From the NCBI RefSeq assembly GCF_000006945.2, contig NC_003197.2:4030001-4094000 (forward strand): a stretch of DNA of 64,000 bases, written 5' to 3'. Below are positions 50,570 to 59,606 of the stretch, in pieces. This DNA is from Salmonella enterica subsp. enterica serovar Typhimurium str. LT2. GTDB taxonomy: Bacteria > Pseudomonadota > Gammaproteobacteria > Enterobacterales > Enterobacteriaceae. Position 1 is the stretch's first letter, and the number at the start of each line of letters is the position of its first letter. The position numbers were made by a program, and so were the translations under genes. Below the pieces are notes generated by a model. The model was not told the DNA's origin and made no database searches. It saw only the letters and a program-made list of their open reading frames with translations.

Positions 50570-51184
50570 CACGTTTTTACTCCTGCTCACTTCGAGGTAT
50601 GCCGCGTGTCGTATAAAACGTTCTTTAAGACTTAGAGTCAAGCATCAAAAAGCGGTCAAATTATACGGTGCGCCCCCGTGATTTCAAACAATAAGTAGCC
50701 AAAAGGTGAATAAATGTTTAAATATTTTTCTCTGGCCCGCATTTTTAACTTTTAGCCAAAGTGTGAACGATCGTACAAAACTGCAAATAGCGCGAAAACA
50801 CTGGCGATAAAGCGTGCACCAGATCACACATTAAACATATTCATGCTTACGCAATTCATTTACGTGTCAATTCATGCCTTTTCATCTTTTTGATATTTAA
50901 GCGTAAAACCAGGTACTGTTTTAAAAATACCAGCTTACACCTTAAAAACGCCCCATTGACATTTATAATAAAAATTTAACAAGCAAAAGTGATTTTTCGA
51001 TTCGATTTTTAGCAGACTGATATTTACAAAGTTGATTACTCTCTGTTTTAACAAAAGAAGCGACGTTGTCATGTTGAAACGAAACCGTAAATCCAGAGTT
51101 AAATGTAACAACGCTGAAATGCGTTATACCTGTCGATTTTTAACACAAGCCGCGTCGTTTTTTTTCTATTTTTTTTGATAAAAA
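50570..51184. promoter_or_regulatory. atp operon upstream region
   Basis: About 615 bp between atpI and rsmG, both minus strand. It is strongly AT-rich, with a TTTTTTTTCTATTTTTTTTGA tract at about 51158-51178 next to the rsmG end that may end rsmG transcription. No gene is seen. The atp promoter must lie here, but I could not fix its -10/-35. Confidence 0.5.
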
Positions 51185-51808
51185 TTAAACTTTGTTTGAC
51201 TTAATAATCACCAGATGCCGCTCGCCTTCCAGTTGCGGAACGCGTAATTTTTCAACAGATTCGACGCTAAAATTGTCAGGTAGTGAGGCAATTTCATCCC
51301 CTGGCAATTGCCCTTTTAAGGCATAAAAACGCCCTTTCTCTCCCGGCAGATGGTGGCACCAGCTCACCATATCATTCAACGATGCGAAAGCGCGGCTGAT
51401 AACGCCATCAAACGGCGGTTCGGAGGGATAGGCTTCAACGCGGCTTTGAACCGGCGTGATGTTTTCCAGTTTCAGTTCGTGCTGGACCTGACGCAGAAAA
51501 CGTACCCGCTTGCCCAGGCTGTCGAGTAAGGTGAAATGCGCGTCAGGGAGAACAATAGCCAGCGGGATGCCCGGCAGCCCCGGTCCTGTTCCTACGTCGA
51601 TAAAACGCTGTCCCTGAAGATACGGCGCAACGACTATGCTGTCGAGAATATGGCGTACCAACATTTCGTTGGGATCCCGCACTGACGTCAGGTTGTATGC
51701 TTTGTTCCATTTGTGCAGCATATCAACGTAGGCGACCAGCAGCGTTTTCTGGTGATCGGTAAGAGAAATACCGGCATCAGCCAGCAGACGAGAGAGTTTG
51801 TTGAGCAC
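51185..51808 (-). CDS. rsmG: 16S rRNA m7G527 methyltransferase RsmG (GidB)
   Basis: RsmG methylates N7 of G527 in 16S rRNA using S-adenosylmethionine. The 207-residue protein has the Rossmann motif VGTGPGLPGIPLAI. The GTG at 51808 was chosen because AGG lies 8 bp upstream and the product then matches E. coli MLNKL; an ATG two codons upstream is too close to that site. It follows mnmG after a 102-bp gap holding a BIME. Confidence 0.95.
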   Translation of the reverse strand: MLNKLSRLLADAGISLTDHQKTLLVAYVDMLHKWNKAYNLTSVRDPNEMLVRHILDSIVVAPYLQGQRFIDVGTGPGLPGIPLAIVLPDAHFTLLDSLGKRVRFLRQVQHELKLENITPVQSRVEAYPSEPPFDGVISRAFASLNDMVSWCHHLPGEKGRFYALKGQLPGDEIASLPDNFSVESVEKLRVPQLEGERHLVIIKSNKV

Positions 51809-51833
51809 GGTCATTACCTGTTAATAATCAAAT

Positions 51834-51899
51834 GCCCGATGCGCTTTCGCTTATCGGGCCTACAAATTTGTAGGGCGGGCAAGCGAAGCGCCCCCGCCA
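51834..51899. repeat. BIME between mnmG and rsmG
   Basis: Paired REP palindromes (GCCCGATGCGCTTTCGCTTATCGGGC and the inverse-oriented GGGCGGGCAAGCGAAGCGCCCCC region) inside the mnmG-rsmG transcription unit. Confidence 0.85.
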
Positions 51900-51910
51900 A
51901 ATTAGTGTTA

Positions 51911-53800
51911 TCAAGCGCTACGACGCAGCATACCTTGTTTTTTCAGCCATACCAGCAGAATGGAGATTGCCGCTGGCGTAACGCCGGAGATACGCGATGC
52001 CTGGCCGATAGACGCCGGTTTATGATCGTTCAGCTTGGCGATAACTTCGTTCGACAGACCGGAAACCTGACGATAATCCAGCGTGGCAGGTAGCAACGTA
52101 TTCTCGTTACGTAGTTGTTTTTCAATCTCATCCTGCTGGCGAGCGATATAGCCTTCGTATTTGACCTGGATTTCCACCTGCTCAGCGGCTTGCTCATCTT
52201 CAAGCGCAGGCGCGAATGCGGCAAGCGAAGTGAGCTGCGCGTAGGTCATTTCCGGACGACGCAACAGATCTTCGCCGCTGGCCTCACGGGAGAGAGGCGT
52301 GGTCAAATGCGCATTCACTTCATCGGCGGATTCCGCAGACGGCGTTACCCATGTCGATTTCAGCCGCTGACGTTCGCGTTCGATATTTTCCAGCTTCTCG
52401 TTGAAGCGCGCCCAGCGTTCATCATCCACCAGACCCAGCTCGCGGCCCATTTCAGTCAGACGCAGATCGGCATTGTCCTCACGTAGCATCAGACGATATT
52501 CGGCACGGGAGGTAAACATGCGATACGGCTCTTTGGTGCCCAGCGTACAGAGATCGTCCACCAGCACGCCGAGATAAGCCTGAGAACGCGCAGGCGCCCA
52601 GCCCTCTTTGTCGGCGGAAAGACGCGCGGCATTCAGACCAGCGAGCAAGCCCTGCGCCGCAGCCTCTTCATAGCCGGTAGTACCGTTGATTTGACCAGCA
52701 AAGAACAGGCCGTGAATAAATTTACTTTCCAGAGTCGGTTTCAGATCGCGCGGGTCGAAGAAATCGTACTCAATCGCGTAACCAGGGCGAACGATCTTCG
52801 CGTTCTCCATACCCTGCATGGAACGGACAATCTGCATCTGCACGTCAAACGGCAGGCTGGTGGAGATACCGTTAGGGTAAATCTCGTTAGAGGTCAGTCC
52901 TTCCGGCTCAAGGAAGATCTGATGCTGGTTACGATCGGCAAAACGCATCACCTTGTCTTCGATCGAAGGACAGTAGCGTGGGCCGATCCCTTCGATCACG
53001 CCAGCGTACATTGGGCTACGATCGAGGTTATTACGAATCACGTCATGGGTTTTCTCATTGGTATGCGTGATGTAACACGGCACCTGTTGCGGATGCTGAG
53101 AAGCATTCCCCATAAACGAGAAAACCGGCATCGGGTTATCGCCATGCTGTTGAGCCAACACGCTGAAATCGATAGTACGCGCATCAATACGCGGCGGTGT
53201 GCCGGTTTTCAGGCGGCTGACGCGTAGCGGAAGCTCACGCAGACGGCGAGACAGCGGGATGGATGGCGGATCGCCAGCACGACCGCCGCTGTAGTTATCC
53301 AGACCAATATGAATTTTGCCATCCAGGAAGGTTCCGACGGTCAGTACCACCGCTTTCGCGCGGAATTTGAGCCCCATTTGGGTCACGGCGCCGACAACGC
53401 GATCGTTTTCGACAATCAGATCTTCAACAGCTTGCTGGAAGATCATCAGATTCGGCTGATTCTCCAGCGCGGTACGCACCGCCTGGCGGTATAAGACTCG
53501 ATCCGCCTGAGCCCGGGTAGCGCGAACGGCCGGACCTTTGCTGGCGTTTAGTATCCTAAACTGAATACCTGCCTGATCGATCGCTTTCGCCATCAGACCG
53601 CCGAGCGCATCCACCTCTTTTACCAGATGTCCCTTTCCAATACCGCCGATCGCCGGGTTGCAGCTCATCTGTCCCAACGTGTCAATATTGTGTGTCAAAA
53701 GCAGAGTCTGTTGACCCATACGCGCTGCGGCCATCGCGGCCTCAGTGCCTGCATGACCCCCGCCAATAATAATGACGTCAAAAGGATCCTGATAAAACAT
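51911..53800 (-). CDS. mnmG: tRNA uridine-5-carboxymethylaminomethyl modification enzyme MnmG (GidA)
   Basis: MnmG is the FAD enzyme that with MnmE modifies U34 of tRNAs. The 629-residue protein has the FAD-binding loop IIGGGHAGTEAAMAAARMG, the conserved SCNPAIGGIGKGHLVKE segment with cysteine, and the C-terminal helical MnmE-binding region. It lies directly left of oriC, transcribed away from it, the classic gidA-oriC order; its transcription is known to influence initiation in E. coli. Confidence 0.98.
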   Translation of the reverse strand: MFYQDPFDVIIIGGGHAGTEAAMAAARMGQQTLLLTHNIDTLGQMSCNPAIGGIGKGHLVKEVDALGGLMAKAIDQAGIQFRILNASKGPAVRATRAQADRVLYRQAVRTALENQPNLMIFQQAVEDLIVENDRVVGAVTQMGLKFRAKAVVLTVGTFLDGKIHIGLDNYSGGRAGDPPSIPLSRRLRELPLRVSRLKTGTPPRIDARTIDFSVLAQQHGDNPMPVFSFMGNASQHPQQVPCYITHTNEKTHDVIRNNLDRSPMYAGVIEGIGPRYCPSIEDKVMRFADRNQHQIFLEPEGLTSNEIYPNGISTSLPFDVQMQIVRSMQGMENAKIVRPGYAIEYDFFDPRDLKPTLESKFIHGLFFAGQINGTTGYEEAAAQGLLAGLNAARLSADKEGWAPARSQAYLGVLVDDLCTLGTKEPYRMFTSRAEYRLMLREDNADLRLTEMGRELGLVDDERWARFNEKLENIERERQRLKSTWVTPSAESADEVNAHLTTPLSREASGEDLLRRPEMTYAQLTSLAAFAPALEDEQAAEQVEIQVKYEGYIARQQDEIEKQLRNENTLLPATLDYRQVSGLSNEVIAKLNDHKPASIGQASRISGVTPAAISILLVWLKKQGMLRRSA

Positions 53801-53888
53801 GGTAATTGCCTCGCATAACGCGGTGTGAAAATGGATTGAAGCCCGGGCGGTGGATTCTACTCAACTTTAGCCGATGGAGAAAGCCCCG

Positions 53889-54167
53889 GGATCCGGGCTA
53901 TTAAAAAGAAGATCTTTTTATTTAGAGATCTGTTCTATTGTGATCTCTTATTAGGATCGCGCCAGGCTGTGGATAACCCGGATCCTGTAATAAAGATCAA
54001 TGCGTTGGAAAGGATCACTAGCTGTGAATGATCGGTGATCGTGGTCCGTATAAGCTGGGATCAAAACGGGTACTTATACACAACTCAAAAAGTGAACAAC
54101 GGTTATTCTTTGGATAACTACCGGTTGATCCAAGCTTTCCACCAGATTTATCCACAATGGATCGCAC
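53889..54167. other. oriC: Chromosomal replication origin oriC
   Basis: The region between mnmG and mioC is the enterobacterial oriC. Three AT-rich 13-mers of the unwinding element lie at 53911-53923, 53928-53940 and 53942-53954, each starting GATCT or GATCTC-like. DnaA boxes: R1 TGTGGATAA (53968-53976), R2 TTATACACA (54074-54082), R3-like TTTGGATAA (54109-54117) and R4 TTATCCACA (54148-54156). About a dozen GATC sites are present, as needed for Dam/SeqA control. Spacer bases differ from E. coli but the site order is conserved. Confidence 0.97.
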
Positions 54168-54178
54168 GATCTTTACAC

Positions 54179-54622
54179 TTATTTGAGTAAATTAATCCAG
54201 GATCCGAGCCAAATCTCCGCTGGATCTTCCGGAATCTCATGTTCAAGGATGTTGATCTTCAGTGTTTCCCCAACCTGTTTTGCGCCAGCGCCTTTCAGTT
54301 CCGCTTCTATTTTCTCAATCGCGCCGCAAAACGTGTCGTATTCTCGACTGCCAATGCCAATTGCGCCGAAACGTACCGCGGAAAGATCGGGTTTCTGCGT
54401 CTGAAGGTCTTCATAGAAAGGGGTCAGGTTGTCCGGAATGTCTCCGGCACCGTGCGTTGAGCTGATTATCAGCCAGATCCCGGAAGTTGACAGATCCTCT
54501 AATAACGGACCGTGCACCGTTTCGGTTGAAAAACCGGCAGCTTCCAGCTTTTCCGCCAGATGTTCCGCGACGTATTCGGCGCCGCCCAGGGTGCTGCCGC
54601 TGATAAGAGTAATGTCTGCCAT
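54179..54622 (-). CDS. mioC: Flavodoxin-like protein MioC
   Basis: MioC is a small FMN-binding flavodoxin linked to biotin synthase activity in E. coli. The 147-residue protein starts MADITLISGSTLGGAEYV with the FMN phosphate loop SGSTLGGAE, then STHGAGDIPDN and GIGSREYDTFC. ATG 54622 matches E. coli; the frame opens 10 codons upstream. It is transcribed towards oriC, and mioC transcription can affect initiation. Confidence 0.96.
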   Translation of the reverse strand: MADITLISGSTLGGAEYVAEHLAEKLEAAGFSTETVHGPLLEDLSTSGIWLIISSTHGAGDIPDNLTPFYEDLQTQKPDLSAVRFGAIGIGSREYDTFCGAIEKIEAELKGAGAKQVGETLKINILEHEIPEDPAEIWLGSWINLLK

Positions 54623-54711
54623 TGATCGCTCGCTCAGGTAAAGAGGCTGCATTGTACTCTGTGAACGAGCTGGGATCTACCTGTGGAAAAATGTGGGATT
54701 AAAAAAGCCGA

Positions 54712-55170
54712 TCATGGCTTGATGGTGCGCATGATCGGGTTCTGCAAGACGATCAGTGTCTCAGTGGACTGAATTTCATCAATTGTTTGGATCTTGTTGA
54801 TAAGTACGTGCTGAAGCGCGTCGATTGATTTGCACATCACTTTTATAAAGATGCTGTAGTGACCGGTGGTGTAATACGCTTCCGTCACCTCATCCAGGCT
54901 TTCCAGCCGGGCCAGTGCGGAGGGATAGTCTTTGGCGCTTTTGAGGATGATGCCAATAAAGCAGCCCACATCGTAGCCCAGTTGTTTAGGGCTGACGTCA
55001 ATCCGTGCGCCCGTAATGATCCCGGCCTGCTTCATTTTCTCGACGCGAACGTGAATGGTTCCAGGGCTAACGCCAAATTGTTTGGCCAGTTCGGCGTAGG
55101 CGGTGCGGGCATTTCCCATTAAGGCGTCAAGTATGCCGCGGTCCAGATTGTCGATCTGATAATTTTCCAT
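54712..55170 (-). CDS. asnC: Lrp/AsnC-family regulator AsnC
   Basis: AsnC activates the divergent asnA gene and represses itself; asparagine counters its action on asnA. The 152-residue protein has an N-terminal helix-turn-helix (LDRGILDALMGNARTAYAELAKQFGVSPGT region) and a C-terminal RAM domain (VGCFIGIILKSAKDYPSALARL). It is divergent from asnA over 150 bp. Confidence 0.96.
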   Translation of the reverse strand: MENYQIDNLDRGILDALMGNARTAYAELAKQFGVSPGTIHVRVEKMKQAGIITGARIDVSPKQLGYDVGCFIGIILKSAKDYPSALARLESLDEVTEAYYTTGHYSIFIKVMCKSIDALQHVLINKIQTIDEIQSTETLIVLQNPIMRTIKP

Positions 55171-55320
55171 CGCTTTTTCTTATGCAGATTAATGATTATC
55201 TCTATTTTAGCCATTATTTTTAACGAATCAAAACCGAAGTTAGCTTTTTATCTGTTGATTATTGAATAGTGCTCTCGTTTTGTTGCTTAATCATAGGCAA
55301 CAGGACGCAGGAGTAAAAAA

Positions 55321-56313
55321 ATGAAAACCGCTTACATTGCCAAACAACGTCAAATTAGCTTCGTGAAATCACATTTCTCTCGCCAGCTGGAGGAGCGTCT
55401 GGGTCTGATTGAGGTCCAGGCGCCGATCCTGAGTCGCGTAGGGGATGGTACGCAGGATAATTTGTCCGGCTGTGAAAAAGCGGTGCAGGTAAAAGTGAAA
55501 GCATTGCCTGACGCCCAGTTCGAAGTGGTGCATTCACTGGCGAAGTGGAAACGTCAAACCCTGGGGCAACATGACTTCAGCGCGGGCGAAGGGCTGTACA
55601 CGCACATGAAAGCCCTTCGCCCCGATGAAGACCGACTCTCTCCGCTCCACTCGGTCTATGTGGATCAGTGGGACTGGGAGCGTGTCATGGGCGATGGCGA
55701 GCGCCAATTTTCCACCCTGAAAAGCACAGTAGAGGCTATATGGGCAGGAATTAAGGCGACGGAAGCAGAAGTGCATAAACAGTTTGGTCTGGCGCCGTTC
55801 CTGCCAGAGCAAATTCAGTTTGTTCACAGTCAGGAACTGCTGGCGCGTTTCCCGGATCTGGATGCGAAAGGGCGCGAACGCGCGATCGCCAAAGAACTTG
55901 GCGCCGTTTTCCTGGTGGGGATCGGCGGTAAACTGAGCGATGGCCACCGCCATGATGTACGCGCGCCGGATTATGATGACTGGAGCTCCGCATCTGAGCT
56001 GGGCTACGCCGGTCTGAACGGCGATATCCTGGTGTGGAACCCGGTGCTGGAAGATGCGTTTGAGCTTTCCTCTATGGGTATCCGCGTAGATGCCGATACG
56101 CTGATGCGCCAGCTGGCGTTGACCGGTGATGAAGATCGTCTGCAACTGGAGTGGCATCAGGCGCTGCTGCGCGGCGAAATGCCGCAGACCATCGGCGGCG
56201 GGATTGGGCAGTCGCGTCTGACGATGTTGCTGCTGCAATTGCCGCATATTGGTCAGGTACAGTGCGGCGTATGGCCCGCGCAGGTTCGCGAAAGCATTCC
56301 TGCTATTTTATAA
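55321..56313 (+). CDS. asnA: Aspartate-ammonia ligase (asparagine synthetase A)
   Basis: AsnA makes asparagine from aspartate, ammonia and ATP in the cytoplasm. The 330-residue protein starts MKTAYIAKQRQISFVKSHFS and has the class II aminoacyl-tRNA-synthetase-like fold with the late motif GGGIGQSRLTMLLL. AGGAG lies 8 bp before the ATG. It ends 4 bp from the viaA stop, tail to tail. Confidence 0.97.
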   Translation: MKTAYIAKQRQISFVKSHFSRQLEERLGLIEVQAPILSRVGDGTQDNLSGCEKAVQVKVKALPDAQFEVVHSLAKWKRQTLGQHDFSAGEGLYTHMKALRPDEDRLSPLHSVYVDQWDWERVMGDGERQFSTLKSTVEAIWAGIKATEAEVHKQFGLAPFLPEQIQFVHSQELLARFPDLDAKGRERAIAKELGAVFLVGIGGKLSDGHRHDVRAPDYDDWSSASELGYAGLNGDILVWNPVLEDAFELSSMGIRVDADTLMRQLALTGDEDRLQLEWHQALLRGEMPQTIGGGIGQSRLTMLLLQLPHIGQVQCGVWPAQVRESIPAIL

Positions 56314-56317
56314 GCCG

Positions 56318-57769
56318 TTAGCGCCGCCAGCGTCTCAGCAGGCGGCTTCGCATCCCGGTGTCAAAGCGCCAGATATGATCGAAAATGCGCATGATGCCGG
56401 GTTTGCCGTGCGCCGACATCGCCACCGCATGGAATCGATGCTGGTGAAGACGCTGCAACTCTCCCACTTTGCTCACCACGTCATCCGGCAAGCGCTGGGC
56501 GATAAAATCCGAAATGACCACCGCATCGGCATCAAACCATTCCCGTCCCTGCATTCTTTCAATAATGGCGCGAAAACAGCTGGCGATATCCGTGCCGCCG
56601 CGAAAACGTTGACTTAAAAAGCGGATGGCCTGCTCGATACCTTCCGGGCCGGAGAGTTCATAGCGCACAACGTCAGTGGAAAACAGCATAATAAAGCAGC
56701 GGCGGTTATCCGCCAGCGCAACGCGCATCAACGCCAGGCAGAACGCTTTTGCGCACTGCTCGTTAAATCCTCCCATCGAGCCTGAAGTATCGACGCAGAC
56801 AATAAACGGTCCGCGCGGCTGCTCGTCGACATCCTGGTGTACTACCGGCCGTTCGGTCACTTTCTCACGCCACGCTTCGCCATGCAGGCGATAGGTGAGG
56901 AGCTGTTTTTCCACTAACCGGCGGTAAAATTCATATTCCAGCTCGGTGATGCCGAGCGTCGCCAGCTCTGGCGGCAACAGGCGCAGAATATCATCGCCTT
57001 GCTGAATACCGTCAACCTGCTCCGGCACCGTTGCGGGTTCGCGTACCAGTGTACGAAAGGTTTCCATCGGCGCGTCTTTTTTCGGTACCGATTTGGCTTC
57101 CCGCGAACGTCCCAGTTGTTCCGCCAGTTGCATTAGCTCCGGCTGGGCGGCGAGAAATTCGCCGTATTTTACGATCAGTTGATAATCACCACGTTTAAGC
57201 TGGCCCGCGCTCATATCCCACAGGCGGCCTGCGGCATTATCATTTTCCGCCAGCGTCGGTTCCAGTTGCCCGCTCAGCGTCATCCGTTCCTGAACGTCAC
57301 TCAGCAACTGCTCGCGCTCTTCTTCCAGTAGTTGTTGGTTTAACGTGGTGGCCTGCACGACCAGACTTAACCGCCAGCGTTGCAAAAAAAGCGTGTGTAG
57401 CGCAGGGGTAAAGGTACTGTTGCTCTCCGTCAACTGCTTCGCCTGCGCGGCATACGGTGAATGCAGGCGGTGAAGCAACGCCAGTATTTGCGGCAGTTGC
57501 ACGATGAACTGTGGGGTAGAGAGAAGTTGGCTTTGCTGATAACACATGACCTCTTCCGTGAGTTCCGGCGGAACGCGTGCGTCTTTAAGACGGCTGCGTA
57601 GCGCTTCCCGCCAGCGCGGGAGATCGGCGGTCACGGCGTTTTTTAAACGCGGAAACTTTTCAAAGAAAATGACCAGTTGTGGGGAAGCCAGTAGCGCGAG
57701 GATCATCTCTTCGACCATTCCCTCTTCGCTGACGGCCAGCATGGTATTTAGCGTATCCAGCGTCAGCAT
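56318..57769 (-). CDS. viaA: VWA-domain protein ViaA (YieM)
   Basis: ViaA is the partner of the MoxR ATPase RavA and stimulates it; the pair is linked to respiratory complex function and aminoglycoside sensitivity. The 483-residue protein has a helical N-terminal part and a C-terminal von Willebrand A domain with the metal site DTSGSMGG. Its start overlaps the ravA end by 7 bp. Confidence 0.96.
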   Translation of the reverse strand: MLTLDTLNTMLAVSEEGMVEEMILALLASPQLVIFFEKFPRLKNAVTADLPRWREALRSRLKDARVPPELTEEVMCYQQSQLLSTPQFIVQLPQILALLHRLHSPYAAQAKQLTESNSTFTPALHTLFLQRWRLSLVVQATTLNQQLLEEEREQLLSDVQERMTLSGQLEPTLAENDNAAGRLWDMSAGQLKRGDYQLIVKYGEFLAAQPELMQLAEQLGRSREAKSVPKKDAPMETFRTLVREPATVPEQVDGIQQGDDILRLLPPELATLGITELEYEFYRRLVEKQLLTYRLHGEAWREKVTERPVVHQDVDEQPRGPFIVCVDTSGSMGGFNEQCAKAFCLALMRVALADNRRCFIMLFSTDVVRYELSGPEGIEQAIRFLSQRFRGGTDIASCFRAIIERMQGREWFDADAVVISDFIAQRLPDDVVSKVGELQRLHQHRFHAVAMSAHGKPGIMRIFDHIWRFDTGMRSRLLRRWRR

Positions 57770-59259
57770 TGTTTCGCCTGGCGGATCTGTTCTCCTACAT
57801 CCTGCAGGCTGGCCTCAATGCGCCCTAACCAGTCGCTGTGAATAAACAGGCAATGTTGCTGTTCGCTGAAGCGGGTATGCTGCTGGCGCCAGTCGTTTTC
57901 TAACGTTTCCAGCTGCTGTTTGATCTCCGCAGGCATACTGTCTTCAGCCGTTCCCGGTAACGCCAGACGGGTACCTTGTAGACTGATGTCGCGCACCACC
58001 AGATGTTGAGCGTTATCGACTTCCATATTCAGCGTTTGGGCAAAGCCGATCCCGTTCAGTTTGCCGCGGATCTCGCCGCCTTTGGTCAGCCAAAGTTCCA
58101 GCGCGCTGCGGTCAAAGGTAATATGGATCACTTCCATATCATGCAATTTGAGCGGTTTTTGTAGCAATAACGTCAACGTTGACGCACTGGCTTCCGGCGG
58201 TAAAGTGTAATGCGGGCGACGGCTGAACATACCGCCTTCTTTAATGACGGTGAAGGCGGTTTTATCGCTTTGCTGTTGCTGCAACTGAAGGCGACGCTGG
58301 ACGATACCGCCGAGGCGAGTCAGCATGGCCTGCTGCTGCCAGGCGTGTCCGGTCATCAATATTTCCAGTTGCTGTTGCATGAGATTCAGACTCTGCGCGT
58401 CATACCACAAGCAATCTTTTAGCAGGATAAGGTCAATCGGCGCAACCGCGTCGCGTCCGCTAAAGAAGGCGCTGGCCTGTAACAGGCGGATGGCTTTCTT
58501 CCAGCGACGGTCGGAGACATAAGGCGCATTCGGCAAATTATCCAGCTGTTGGCGCAGAGTAAATATCAGCTCAAAGACCGGATCAGGGAGTGAAATCGCG
58601 CCGATATCCTTTTGCCACTGTTGATATTCTTCGTCGCTAACCTGTAACGAGGCAGGTACCGGGTTATCACTTTCATCCTGCTGACTGACCAGCATGGAGC
58701 GGAAATTGGCTTTATCCTGAACTTTATCCAGCCACAGGCGAATCAACATTCGGTCGTACAACGCTTCCAGGCTGCTGTCCGCTTCGGGCAGTTCGTTAGA
58801 GGCCGCCACCAGCAGCCGCATCGGAATTTTTTCCTCAAATGCGCCGTTGCGGAAATGGCGTTCGTTAATGGCGGTCAGCAATGTGTTCAGGATAGCTGGC
58901 CCGGCTTTCCAGATTTCATCCAGAAAAACGATTTCGGCTTCGGGAAGGTAGCCGGTCGTTAAGCGTTCATAGCGACCTTCATCTTTCAGCGCCTGAATAG
59001 AGAGCGGGCCAAAAACCTCTTCCGGCGTGGAAAAGCGTGTCATCAGATATTCAAAAGCGCGGGCGCGCTGGAAAGCAAACTTCAGGCGGCGGGCAATCAG
59101 ACTCTTGGCGATACCGGGCGGGCCCAACAAAAAGACGCTCTCACCGCTTAACGCCGCCAGTAGGCAAAGGCGTATGGCATGACTACGTTCATACAGCCCC
59201 TTCTCAAGGGCGCTGCTCAGACGGGAAATTCTTTCCGCTAATAAATGTGGGTGAGCCAT
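57763..59259 (-). CDS. ravA: MoxR-family AAA+ ATPase RavA (YieN)
   Basis: RavA is a hexameric MoxR ATPase that forms a cage with lysine decarboxylase LdcI in E. coli and works with ViaA. The 498-residue protein has Walker A GPPGIAKS, Walker B EIVFLDEIWKA and a C-terminal LARA domain region. ATG 59259 (MAHPHLLAERISRL) matches E. coli; an upstream in-frame ATG at 59292 lacks homology. It is the first gene of ravA-viaA. Confidence 0.96.
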   Translation of the reverse strand: MAHPHLLAERISRLSSALEKGLYERSHAIRLCLLAALSGESVFLLGPPGIAKSLIARRLKFAFQRARAFEYLMTRFSTPEEVFGPLSIQALKDEGRYERLTTGYLPEAEIVFLDEIWKAGPAILNTLLTAINERHFRNGAFEEKIPMRLLVAASNELPEADSSLEALYDRMLIRLWLDKVQDKANFRSMLVSQQDESDNPVPASLQVSDEEYQQWQKDIGAISLPDPVFELIFTLRQQLDNLPNAPYVSDRRWKKAIRLLQASAFFSGRDAVAPIDLILLKDCLWYDAQSLNLMQQQLEILMTGHAWQQQAMLTRLGGIVQRRLQLQQQQSDKTAFTVIKEGGMFSRRPHYTLPPEASASTLTLLLQKPLKLHDMEVIHITFDRSALELWLTKGGEIRGKLNGIGFAQTLNMEVDNAQHLVVRDISLQGTRLALPGTAEDSMPAEIKQQLETLENDWRQQHTRFSEQQHCLFIHSDWLGRIEASLQDVGEQIRQAKQC

Positions 59260-59606
59260 AATAAAGAGGCGTCCTTTCGACAAATGGATCATGCTAATTG
59301 CGAGTATAGACGTTTCACCACCGGGGCTGTAATCGTCTGACGCGCTGTTTATTTTTCTTTGAGCCAGGTTAATCTGGCTTCATTTAGGGGTACGATTTTA
59401 TGATTAATCGTGCATACTGTGCGCTTTTTTGTGGGCCAAGGGACTAAGCACACATTTCATATCTATACACTCATTCATTCAAACTACATCAAGGCGGCAA
59501 AGGAGTGAATCCCCTGGCACTGACTTAAACGTGTGACTGGGGTAAGCGAATGCAGCCGACAAGGAGGTAGGGTGAAGGGTGACGTGTATAAACGAAAGAT
59601 GAGTCT
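59260..59606. promoter_or_regulatory. ravA / kup divergent intergenic region
   Basis: About 347 bp. The left part should hold the ravA promoter, and TTAATCGTGCATACT near 59402-59416 is a candidate for kup. The right 85 bp are an ERIC-like repeat that runs almost to the kup start. No small gene is seen. Confidence 0.45.
59505..59590 (+). repeat. ERIC/IRU-like element ahead of kup
   Basis: GTGAATCCCC, TGTGACTGGGGTAAGCGAA and GCAGCCGAC follow the ERIC core consensus in order, including the central CCCC...GGGG palindrome. It lies in the kup leader, ending about 15 bp before the ATG. Confidence 0.55.

Noticed and set aside
55534..56247. Minus-strand 237-codon frame opposite asnA
   Set aside because: Antisense shadow; asnA is fully conserved on the other strand.
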